DNA of 64,000 bases from assembly GCF_012927245.1 (NCBI RefSeq), contig NZ_JABBGE010000007.1:434001-498000 (forward strand), read 5' to 3'. The notes beneath the pieces were generated by a model. It had not been told where the DNA came from. It did no database searches and saw only the letters and a list, made by a program, of their open reading frames with translations. Positions 56,468 through 64,000 of the stretch are shown here, one piece after another. Numbering within the stretch: position 1 is the first letter of the stretch; each line of letters begins with the position of its first letter. A program made the translations under genes and the position numbers. Source of the DNA: Streptomyces sp. R302. GTDB lineage: Bacteria; Actinomycetota; Actinomycetes; Streptomycetales; Streptomycetaceae.

Positions 56468-57447
56468 ATGACCCACCAGACACACCCGCCCGTCCTGGAG
56501 ATCGACGGCCTCGAACTCCGGCTCCCCGACGACCGGGCCGCCCGGCCGATCCTCGACTGCGTCAGCCTGACCGTGCGCGCCGGGGAGACCGTCGGCCTGG
56601 TCGGCGAGTCCGGCTCCGGCAAGTCCGTCGCCTGCCGCAGCGTCCTCGGCCTGCTGCCCAAGGGCTCCCGCACCACCGGGCAGGTCCGGGTGAACGGCGC
56701 CGACGTCCTCACCATGGACCGGGGGCGGCTCGCCGCGCTGCGCGCCCGGGAGGTCGCGATGGTCTTCCAGGACCCGCGCGCCTCCGTGAATCCGCTGCGC
56801 CGGGTCGGCGACTTCCTCACCGAGGGCCTGCGGGCGTCGGGCACACCGGCGGCGAAGGCCACCGCCCGCGCCGAGGAGCTCCTGGCCGCGGTCGGCATCC
56901 GGGACCCGCGCGGGGCGCTGCGCCGCCACCCGCACCAGCTCTCCGGCGGCATGCTGCAGCGGGTCGTGATCGCCGCCGCGCTCGCCGCCGAGCCGGCGCT
57001 GCTCGTCGCCGACGAGCCGACCACCGCCCTGGACGTCACCACCCAGGCCGAGGTCATCTCGATCCTGGCGCGGCTGCGGGCCGAGCGGGGCACCGGCATG
57101 CTCTTCGTCACCCACGACCTGGAGCTGGCCTCGGCGATCTGCGACCGGGTGTACGTGATGTACGCGGGCCGGATCGTGGAGACCCGGTCCACCGGCGAGC
57201 TGTTCGACCGCCCCCGCCACCCGTACACGGCCGGTCTGCTGGCCTGTACGCCCCGGATCGAGGCCGGTGCGCCCGCGCCGCGTCCGATCCCGGGCCGTCC
57301 GGTGTCGCTGGCGGAGTCGCCGCCCGGCTGCGCCTTCGCGTCCCGCTGCGCGCACGCGGTGGCGCGGTGCGACGAGGAGAAGCCCGAACTGGCACGCCAC
57401 GGCGAGGGGTTCGCCGCGTGCCTCCGCGCCGACGAAGGGATCGACCT

Positions 57448-57451
<4 letters not shown>
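56468..57451 (+). CDS. ABC ATPase (DppD type)
   Basis: 327 residues. Walker A VGESGSGKSVA, Q-loop VFQDPRASVNPL, signature QLSGGMLQRV, Walker B LLVADEPTTALD, H-loop FVTHDLE. The C-terminal oligopeptide-transporter extension with AFASRCAHAVARCDEEKPEL provides the usual Cys set (possible Fe-S cluster). Start six bases after the permease; stop overlaps the next GTG. Confidence 0.93.
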
Positions 57452-58251
<800 letters not shown>

Positions 58252-58301
58252 ACTCGTGGTGCCGTCGGGGGGCGGCACCACGATCCCGGCCCGCCGTTCA
58301 G

Positions 58302-58346
58302 CCGGTCACCCCGGTCACATCGGTCACCCCGGCCACCCCGGCCACC
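58302..58346. repeat. Five 9-bp tandem repeats CCGG(T/C)CACC
   Basis: CCGGTCACC, CCGGTCACA, TCGGTCACC, CCGGCCACC, CCGGCCACC in exact 9-bp register after the DppF-type gene; further GGTCACC copies continue to 58390 over the end of the hydrolase gene. Confidence 0.75.
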
Positions 58347-58371
58347 TGCTGACTCGCTCACCGGTCACCGG

Positions 58372-59838
58372 TCACCCGGTCACCCGGTGCAGTACCGCCC
58401 GGACGGCGCGGCCGACGGCGTCCCGTGAGGCGTCGGTGCGGTCGAGGGCCTCGAAGCCGTGCCGGCCGTCGGGCACGTCGACGATCTCGACGTCCGTGCC
58501 GTGCTTCCCGGCGGCGGCGAGGAACTCCTCCACCGTCACCGCGAAGGCCGGGTGTTCCCGCCCGGCGCGCACCAGGACCACGGGCAGCCGTCCCGCGCCC
58601 GCGAGCGCTTCGGCGGGGCGGAAGCGCGACTCGACGGTCTCCCAGCCGGGCGGGGTGGCGAGGACGGGGTACGAGAGGGCGAGGCAGCGCAGCCACGGCG
58701 GGGGTGACGCCAGCCAGTGCGCGGCGAGCAGGCCGCCGCCGGAGAAGATCCAGAGCGCGACGCGGTCCGGGTCGACCCGGGGGTGGGCGCGGAGCCTTTC
58801 GAGGGCCTCGGTGACGTCGTCGGCGGCGCGGGCGTAGTCGGTGAGGGCGTACAGCCGGTGGTCGACGGTGGCGCCGACGACGCCGAGGCCGGCGAGGTGG
58901 CGGGCGTAGCCCCGGTAGAAGGGGGTGTCGCGCGGAGTGGGGACGCGGTCGGCGTCGACGGGCCCGCCGTGGACGAGGAGCACGGCCGGCCACCGTCCCT
59001 CCGCGTCGGGGGCGTACACGTCGAGGCGGTCGTACCGCTCGTACGGCAGCTCCGGCACGGGGAGCAGGAACTCCTGCTGTTCGTAGGGGGGTTGCTCGTC
59101 GCCGAGGGTGATGCGGCGGCCCTCGCCCGAGGCCGCCCGCAGGAGCAGGTCGGCGAGTTCGGCCGGGTGCGAGAGCATCGGCCAGTGTCCGGCGGCGAGT
59201 TCGAAAAAGGCGTAGCCGGGTCCGGCCAGTTTCCGGAAGCGCGGGGGGCCGGTGCGGACCAGCATCTCGACGACGTCGACGCCCGGCCCGTCGCCCGTGC
59301 ACATCACGGCGGCGGACGGCACCCGGTCGAGGCCGCCGCCGAGCCGGAGGGGTTCGGTGAGGGTGCGGGCCGGCTGCGGCACCGCGAGCCGGTCCAGGCG
59401 GTCCAGGTCCTCGGCGGAGAGCCCGTCGAGGCTCCCCCAGCGCGCCCACTCCGGCCCCCGGGGCGGCGGCAGCGGCGAGGGGTCGTGGCCGAGCCGGGCG
59501 CGGACCTCCTCGTCGCGGACGAGGAGCAGGGCGGGGTCCCCGTCGGAGGGGAGCCCTGCGGCGACGTACACCACCCGGGAGACGCGGTCCGCCCGCCGGT
59601 CGGCGGCGCCGAGGACGGGGTGGATGCCGTAGTCGTGTCCGACGAGGACGACGTCCGGCTCGTCGATCCGGTCGAGGAGTGCGATCAACTCCCCCACGTG
59701 CGTGCCGAGTCCGGCGTCCGGTCGGCCGTCCAGGGTCACCGGATACGCCAGGCTCCCGGCTTCCCGCAGCTTCTCCGCGACCCCGTCCCACACCCATCCG
59801 CCGGTGAACGCGCCCCCCACCAGTACGAACGCCGTCAT
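58372..59838 (-). CDS. Fusion of two alpha/beta hydrolase domains
   Basis: 488 residues. Module 1 (1-245): oxyanion TAFVLVGGAFTGGWVW, nucleophile elbow VVLVGHDYGIHP in which Asp takes the nucleophile position as in epoxide hydrolases and haloalkane dehalogenases, and catalytic His in AAGHWPMLSHP. Module 2 (about 255-488): WPAVLLVHGGP, nucleophile Ser in LWIFSGGGLLAAH, and His in VPDGRHGFEA, resembling dienelactone-hydrolase/BD-FAE enzymes. ATG with AGGAGG. Divergent from MerR; a dyad lies in the promoter. Two active sites on one chain suggest consecutive reactions on one substrate (inference). Confidence 0.87.
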   Translation of the reverse strand: MTAFVLVGGAFTGGWVWDGVAEKLREAGSLAYPVTLDGRPDAGLGTHVGELIALLDRIDEPDVVLVGHDYGIHPVLGAADRRADRVSRVVYVAAGLPSDGDPALLLVRDEEVRARLGHDPSPLPPPRGPEWARWGSLDGLSAEDLDRLDRLAVPQPARTLTEPLRLGGGLDRVPSAAVMCTGDGPGVDVVEMLVRTGPPRFRKLAGPGYAFFELAAGHWPMLSHPAELADLLLRAASGEGRRITLGDEQPPYEQQEFLLPVPELPYERYDRLDVYAPDAEGRWPAVLLVHGGPVDADRVPTPRDTPFYRGYARHLAGLGVVGATVDHRLYALTDYARAADDVTEALERLRAHPRVDPDRVALWIFSGGGLLAAHWLASPPPWLRCLALSYPVLATPPGWETVESRFRPAEALAGAGRLPVVLVRAGREHPAFAVTVEEFLAAAGKHGTDVEIVDVPDGRHGFEALDRTDASRDAVGRAVRAVLHRVTG

Positions 59839-59884
59839 CGTCGCCTCCTCGCGTCTCGTGGCCCCAGCGGCCTCCGGCAGACTA

Positions 59885-59908
59885 GGAACTCCCCCAGGGG
59901 GAGATTCC
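59885..59908 (-). promoter_or_regulatory. MerR-type dyad within the hydrolase promoter
   Basis: CTCCCCC-A-GGGGGAG (59889-59903) flanked by GGAA and TTCC. Read on the minus strand, TGGAAT and TAGTCT are separated by 19 bases that contain the dyad, the elongated spacer characteristic of MerR-activated promoters. Confidence 0.6.
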
Positions 59909-59949
59909 ACCCCGGACGCGGGGACCGGGGCAGGCGGTGGAGGTGCGGG

Positions 59950-60864
59950 GTGACGGGCGCGGGCGACGGGACGTGGAGCATCGGCGAGCTGGCCGGGCGG
60001 GCCGGCGTGACGGTGAAGACCGTCCGGTACTACTCGGACCGGGGGCTGCTGCCGGAGGCCGGGCGCAGCGGCGGCGGTCACCGCCGGTACGGCCCCGGCG
60101 CGCTGGCCCGGCTGCGGGAGATCCGCTCGCTGCGCGCCCTGGGCCTCGCCGTGCCGGAGGTGGCGCGGGCCCTTGAGGACGAGGGCCGGCTCGCGGACGT
60201 GGTGGCCGGGGAGCTGCGGGGCGTGGCGCGCGAGCGGGCGGCCCTGGCGTGGCGGGAGGCGTCGCTGCTGCTCCTCGCGGAGTGCGAGGGGCCCGAACGC
60301 GCCGAGCTGCTGCCCCTGTTGGGAGCCGGTCCGCTGCCGCCGGACACGGACGCGGTGGTCCGCTTCTGGCGGCGCTCGCTCCCGGTGCGCCTGCCGTCGC
60401 CCCTGGTGGCCCGGGTCCTGGACGAGGTGGTGCCGCTGCCGCCGGACGACCCGACGCCCGCGCAGGTGCGGGCCTTCGCCCTGCTGCGCGGCCTGGTCTC
60501 GGATCCGCGGCCTGAGCGGGCGCCGGGCCCGCCGCTGCCGGGCGAGCGCTACCGCCCGGCCGTCCTGTACGAGGGTCTGGCGGAGGCGTACGACCTGGCG
60601 GGCGCGGAGGTGCGGGCGGGTCGGCCGCCCGCCGGCCGCGGCGTCCTGGACTGCTTCGCCGAGGCGTACGCGCGGGCCCTCGGGGAGCCCGACTCGCCCG
60701 CGTTCCGCCGGCGCCTCGCCGGCCTGCTGGCCCGGGAGGAGACGACGGTGATGGCCCGCTACTGGAAGCTGGCCGCGCTCCTCCTCCCGCCGGACCGGCC
60801 GGCCCTCGGCCTTCTGCACCACCACCTCACGCAGGCCCTGGCGGCGCCCCGGGCCGCGGCCTGA
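59950..60864 (+). CDS. MerR family regulator
   Basis: 304 residues. MerR HTH and wing: TWSIGELAGRAGVTVKTVRYYSDRGLLPEAGRSGGGHRRYGPGALARLREIRSLRALG, then coiled-coil linker and a large C-terminal effector domain of about 200 residues, which marks it as a small-molecule or drug-sensing type rather than a metal sensor. GTG start with GGAGG six bases upstream. It is expected to activate the divergent hydrolase fusion through the 19-bp-spacer promoter. Confidence 0.9.
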   Translation: MTGAGDGTWSIGELAGRAGVTVKTVRYYSDRGLLPEAGRSGGGHRRYGPGALARLREIRSLRALGLAVPEVARALEDEGRLADVVAGELRGVARERAALAWREASLLLLAECEGPERAELLPLLGAGPLPPDTDAVVRFWRRSLPVRLPSPLVARVLDEVVPLPPDDPTPAQVRAFALLRGLVSDPRPERAPGPPLPGERYRPAVLYEGLAEAYDLAGAEVRAGRPPAGRGVLDCFAEAYARALGEPDSPAFRRRLAGLLAREETTVMARYWKLAALLLPPDRPALGLLHHHLTQALAAPRAAA

Positions 60865-60969
60865 GGGGAGGGGGCCGTCAGGGTGACGTGGGGTGTGCGG
60901 GGTCCCGGGCCGGGGAAGGCGCGCGGGGTGGCGTCCGGGCGGCGGGCGCTCGCTAGAGGAGGTGGTCCG

Positions 60970-61791
60970 GTGACGGGGCCGACGACGGCGGAGGCGCTGG
61001 GCGCGCCGTGCTGGCTGAGTCTGGCGACGCGGGATCTGGGCGCGGCGGAGCGGTTCTACGGCGCGGTGCTGGGCTGGACGTTCCGGCCGGGCAGGCTGGA
61101 AGCGGGCTCGGCGTACGCGGTGGGCGAGCGGGACGGGGTGCCGGTCGCGGGGATCGCCGCCGTCGCGGCCGAGCTGGCGGTGCCGGTGGCGTGGACGGTG
61201 TTCTTCGCGGTGGACGACGCGGACGCGGCGGTGGCGCGGATCAGGGAGCGGGGCGGCACGGTGGGCGTGGGCCCGGTGGCGTACCCGCCGCAGGGGCGGG
61301 TGGCGCTGGCCACGGACCGGGACGGGGCCGCGTTCGCGGTGTGGGAGGGTCGCCTGGTGTCGCGCTGGCACGTGGGCGAGCGGGGCGCCCCGGCGTGGGT
61401 GGAGCTGCACGCCCGGGACGCCCTCGACGCGGCCGTGTTCTACGGCGGGGTGCTGCGCTGGGCGGAGGACACGCCCGGCTGCTGCGAGACCTCGTACGAG
61501 GAGGACCGGGTGGTGCTGCGCCGGGGCGGGGTGCCGGTGGCGCGCCTCGACAGCGGTCCGGTGGAGGCCGCCTCGCCCCGGCCGCAGCTGCGGCCGCGCT
61601 GGCTGGTGCGGTTCCGGGTGCCGGACCTGACGGCCTCGGTGGCGGCGGTGACGGAGCACGGCGGTCTGGTGGTGCCGGGCGGCGAGTGGGGCGGCGCCCG
61701 GGAGCCGGAGACCGGCGGGGACGAACGCCGGGTGGTGGTCCGGGACCCGGACGGGGCGCTGTTCACACTGGAGGCGGACGGGACGGAGTGA
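60970..61791 (+). CDS. Two-domain VOC family protein
   Basis: 273 residues, two VOC modules: APCWLSLATRDLGAAERFYGAVLGWTF to about 130, then AWVELHARDALDAAVFYGGVLRWAED to the end. Resembles the CFP-30/27 kDa antigen-like tandem VOC proteins of actinobacteria; metal ligands are incomplete in module 1 (CWLSLA), so it may bind ligand rather than catalyse. GTG with AGAGGAGG upstream. Ends at a 25-bp terminator hairpin. Confidence 0.9.
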   Translation: MTGPTTAEALGAPCWLSLATRDLGAAERFYGAVLGWTFRPGRLEAGSAYAVGERDGVPVAGIAAVAAELAVPVAWTVFFAVDDADAAVARIRERGGTVGVGPVAYPPQGRVALATDRDGAAFAVWEGRLVSRWHVGERGAPAWVELHARDALDAAVFYGGVLRWAEDTPGCCETSYEEDRVVLRRGGVPVARLDSGPVEAASPRPQLRPRWLVRFRVPDLTASVAAVTEHGGLVVPGGEWGGAREPETGGDERRVVVRDPDGALFTLEADGTE

Positions 61792-61792
61792 G

Positions 61793-61855
61793 CGGTACGG
61801 GCAGGGGTACGGGTACGGGGCCGGCGTCCTCGTACCCGTACCCCTGCCCGTACCG
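61793..61855. terminator. 25-bp perfect hairpin between VOC and MFS genes
   Basis: 61793-61817 and 61831-61855 are exact complements with a 13-base loop. It begins two bases after the VOC stop and ends 22 bases before the MFS stop, so it terminates both transcripts. It is built from GGTACGGG-type repeats. Confidence 0.85.
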
Positions 61856-61877
61856 GCTCCGCACCCGCCGCCCTGGC

Positions 61878-63350
61878 TCAGGCGGCGCGGGCGGTCCGCG
61901 GCGCGGGGGCCTCGGCGGGGGCGTCGTCGGCGGGGGTGTGCCGGGCCGGGATGAGGGCGGCGATGAGCGCGGCGAGGAGGGCGACGCCGGCGCCGATGAG
62001 CAGGGCGGCCCGGAAGCCGTCCTCGGACGGCAGGGTGTGGGCGCCGAGCGTGGTGGTCATCTGGGCGAGGACGACGCCGATGACGGCCGCGGAGACCGAG
62101 GTGCCGATGGACCGCATCAGGGTGTTGAAGCTGTTGGCGGAGGCGGTCTCCTCCGCGGGCACGGAGCCCATGATGAGCGCGGGCATCGCCCCGTACGCCA
62201 GGCCGACGCCGGTGTTGCAGATCAGGGTGACGACGAGCAGGCCCCAGGTGGAGCCCATCAGGGCGAGCGAGGAGGCGTAGCCGGCGGAGATGACGAGGGC
62301 GCCGACGGAGAGGGTGACCTTGGGGCCGCGGGCGGCGGACAGCTTGGCGCCGAGCGGGGCGAGCGCCATCATCGCGAGGCCCGCCGGGGCCATCCACAGG
62401 CCCATCTCCATCATCGACCGGCCCAGACCGTAGCCGGTGGCCTCGGGGAGCTGGAGGAGCTGCGGGACGACCAGCGACTGGGCGTACATGGAGAAGCCGA
62501 CGAGCACCGAGGCGAGGTTGGTCAGCAGGACGACAGGGCGGGCGGTGACCCGCAGGTCGACGAGCGGGTCGCGGGTGCGCAGCTCCCAGAGGCCCCAGGC
62601 GAGCAGGACGACCGCGGCGGCGGCGAAGAGGCCGAGGGTGGTGGCGCTGCCCCAGCCCCAGGTCGCGCCCTTGGAGACGGCGAGCAGCAGGGAGACGAGA
62701 CCGGCGCCGAGGCCGAGGGCGCCGGGCAGGTCGAAGCGGCCGGGGTTCGGGTGGCGGCGGCCGGCCGGGACGAGCCGGTGCACGAGGACGGCGACGGCGG
62801 CGCTGAGGCCGGCGGCGACCCAGAAGAGGACGCGCCAGCTGGCGTGTTCGGCGACGGCGGCGGAGAACGGCAGGCCCAGGGCGCCGCCGACGCCCATGGA
62901 GGCGCTCATGAGGGCGATGGAGCCGCCGAGCCGCTCGGGCGGCAGGACGTCCCTGAGCAGGCTGATGCCGACGGGGACGACGCCCATGCCGAGGCCCTGG
63001 AGTCCGCGGCCGACGATCATCGGGACGACGGAGTCGGCGAGGGCGCAGACGACGGAGCCCGCGATCAGCGGGACGGTGGAGGCGAGCAGCACGGTCCGCT
63101 TGCCGAGGGTGTCGCCGAGGCGGCCGGCGACGGGGGTGGCGACGGCGGCGGCGAGGAGGGTGGCGGTGATCACCCACGAGGCGTCGTCGGCGCCGGTGTG
63201 CAGGAGCCGTGGCAGGTCGCCGATGAGCGGCACCACGAGCGTCTGCATGAGTGCCGCCACGATGCCGGCGAAGGCGAGGACGCCGACGACGCCTCCGGGG
63301 CGTACGTCGGTCTGGGCGCGGTCCACGGGTGTCTCCCTGAGGTCGGTCAT
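61878..63350 (-). CDS. MFS drug exporter (DHA2, 14-TM type)
   Basis: 490 residues, about 14 hydrophobic segments. Signature loops: ASWVITATLLAAAVATPVAGRLGDTLGKRTVLL and RGLQGLGMGVVPVGISLLRDVLPPERLGGSIALMSASMGVGGALGLPF, the DHA2 antiporter motif C region. Proton-driven export of drugs or toxic metabolites is likely. ATG at 63350 lacks a ribosome site; an upstream start inside the operator array is possible. It is divergent from MarR with four operators between. Confidence 0.9.
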   Translation of the reverse strand: MTDLRETPVDRAQTDVRPGGVVGVLAFAGIVAALMQTLVVPLIGDLPRLLHTGADDASWVITATLLAAAVATPVAGRLGDTLGKRTVLLASTVPLIAGSVVCALADSVVPMIVGRGLQGLGMGVVPVGISLLRDVLPPERLGGSIALMSASMGVGGALGLPFSAAVAEHASWRVLFWVAAGLSAAVAVLVHRLVPAGRRHPNPGRFDLPGALGLGAGLVSLLLAVSKGATWGWGSATTLGLFAAAAVVLLAWGLWELRTRDPLVDLRVTARPVVLLTNLASVLVGFSMYAQSLVVPQLLQLPEATGYGLGRSMMEMGLWMAPAGLAMMALAPLGAKLSAARGPKVTLSVGALVISAGYASSLALMGSTWGLLVVTLICNTGVGLAYGAMPALIMGSVPAEETASANSFNTLMRSIGTSVSAAVIGVVLAQMTTTLGAHTLPSEDGFRAALLIGAGVALLAALIAALIPARHTPADDAPAEAPAPRTARAA

Positions 63351-63367
63351 GGAAGCGAGCGAAGCTT

Positions 63368-63434
63368 GTGCATCATGCACACTCGATGCATGATGCATAG
63401 CAAGTGCATGATGCACAAGTTATGCATGCCGCAC
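63368..63434. promoter_or_regulatory. Array of four MarR-type operators, 18-bp period
   Basis: 13-bp palindromes GTGCATCATGCAC (63368), ATGCATGATGCAT (63386), GTGCATGATGCAC (63404) and a decayed ATGCATGCCGCAC (63422), each separated by exactly five bases. They fill the MFS/MarR divergent gap and would cover both promoters. Confidence 0.85.
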
Positions 63435-63463
63435 ACCATTCCCTCGCAGGGGAGAATGACCCC

Positions 63464-63943
63464 ATGGACAAGCCCGTGGACAAGCCCGTGGAGAAGCCCA
63501 CCGACCGCGTCGAGTTCGAGACGATGCTGCTGAGCCGGCACTCGCACCTCCACGCGCCGCGCACCCGGGTCGGCGCCGGCGGCCTCGACCGCAGCGCGTA
63601 CGTGCTCCTCACCCGGATCCGGATGCACGGGCCCATGTCCATCGGCCAGCTCACGGACGCCTTCGGGCTCGACGCCTCCACCCTCAACCGGCAGACGGCG
63701 GCGATGCTCCGCGCCGGGGTCGTGGAGCGCATCCCCGACCCGGACGGCGGCATCGCCCGCAAGTTCCGCATCACGGAGGAGGGCGAGCGCCGCCTGGAGG
63801 CCGACCGCTCCTTCAACGTCGGCGGGCTCGAACGGATCATGGAGCACTGGTCCCCGGAGGACGTCACCGTCTTCGCCGGGTTCCTGGAGCGCTTCAACCG
63901 GGACATCGAGCGGCTGGAGGGCCGCCCCTGGCCCCGCTCCTGA
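63464..63943 (+). CDS. MarR family regulator
   Basis: 159 residues. The N-terminus has a lysine/proline repeat (DKPVDKPVEKPTDR). MarR winged helix: LDRSAYVLLTRIRMHGPMSIGQLTDAFGLDASTLNRQTAAMLRAGVVERIPDPDGGIARKFRITEEGERRL, plus a C-terminal dimerisation helix. It presumably represses the divergent MFS exporter and itself through the operator array. The ATG has GGGGAGA about eight bases upstream. Confidence 0.92.
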   Translation: MDKPVDKPVEKPTDRVEFETMLLSRHSHLHAPRTRVGAGGLDRSAYVLLTRIRMHGPMSIGQLTDAFGLDASTLNRQTAAMLRAGVVERIPDPDGGIARKFRITEEGERRLEADRSFNVGGLERIMEHWSPEDVTVFAGFLERFNRDIERLEGRPWPRS

Positions 63944-64000
63944 GGCCCCGGCGCCCGCCGCCCGGCTCACCCGGACGGCGCCGCGGGCTCGCCGACGGCG

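Noticed and set aside
58372..63177. A 1601-codon open frame on the minus strand
   Set aside because: Only the hydrolase fusion at its 3' end is coding; the rest is an antisense shadow of the MerR, VOC and MFS genes in high-GC DNA.

Overview
The window is very GC-rich chromosomal DNA that reads like a Streptomyces (or close relative such as Kitasatospora): GTG/TTG starts preceded by GGAGG-type sites, third-position GC bias in every real frame, and typical families (SAV_915, DUF1707, DUF4383, ROK and LacI regulators, secreted pectinases, nitric oxide synthase oxygenase). I see no rRNA, CRISPR array, insertion sequence, prophage or large biosynthetic cluster. It looks like ordinary accessory/arm-proximal chromosome, dense in small regulator-target pairs.

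Layout. 0.1-7.8 kb: NO synthase oxygenase, a Cys-rich hypothetical, a DUF1707 membrane protein divergent from a TetR regulator, a TOPRIM-only protein, a lipoprotein, a STAS-like protein, an ABC exporter and an alpha/beta hydrolase. 8-16.8 kb: catalase-peroxidase, a small secreted protein, a ROK regulator, SRPBCC, AhpD-like, DUF4383, MazG-like and VOC proteins, and a secreted PL1 pectate lyase. 16.8-26 kb: arginine deiminase plus antiporter, secreted adenosine deaminase, lactate 2-monooxygenase-type enzyme, an APH-fold protein, and a SAV_915/diaminopimelate decarboxylase pair. 26-31.8 kb: an unknown protein, carbonic anhydrase overlapping a Sua5-type paralogue, then a tRNA-shaped element at the predicted 5' end of a transcript for an 831-residue protein of unknown function, followed by seven tandem 14-bp repeats and a gene remnant. 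31.8-40.8 kb: RidA, a His-tailed MFS exporter with an ArsR regulator, STAS, Eis-like, MarR/cytidine deaminase, a frameshifted pseudogene, VOC, a PL9-type pectate lyase and a HAD phosphatase. 40.8-51.6 kb: an amino-oxidase-type FAD enzyme, PaaX, a CoA-thioester catabolic operon (SDR, amidohydrolase, AMP ligase, MaoC), a tandem IclR-IclR fusion, TetR, and a YtcJ amidohydrolase, followed by a second 14-bp repeat array. 51.7-58.3 kb: LacI regulator divergent from a complete oligopeptide-type ABC importer. 58.3-64 kb: a two-module alpha/beta hydrolase divergent from MerR, a two-domain VOC protein, and an MFS exporter divergent from MarR.

Regulation is unusually legible. The two pectinase genes share a GAAAGCGCTTTC operator placed just downstream of a -35/-10 pair. 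A 21-bp sequence upstream of the TetR gene at 49.7 kb recurs exactly upstream of the FAD oxidase gene 7.4 kb away. The LacI-ABC divergent region has an 18-bp perfect palindrome plus a second half site. The MarR-MFS intergenic region has four 13-bp palindromic sites at an exact 18-bp period. A MerR-type dyad sits in a 19-bp promoter spacer ahead of the hydrolase fusion.

The most unusual item is the tRNA-like leader at 28,763-28,834. All four helices of a cloverleaf form perfectly with an Arg-type CCG anticodon loop, but the D-loop GG and the T-loop TTC are both missing, and the ATG of the large downstream gene starts only three bases after the discriminator position with no Shine-Dalgarno sequence. 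All family calls here come from reading the translated sequence; no database search was run.
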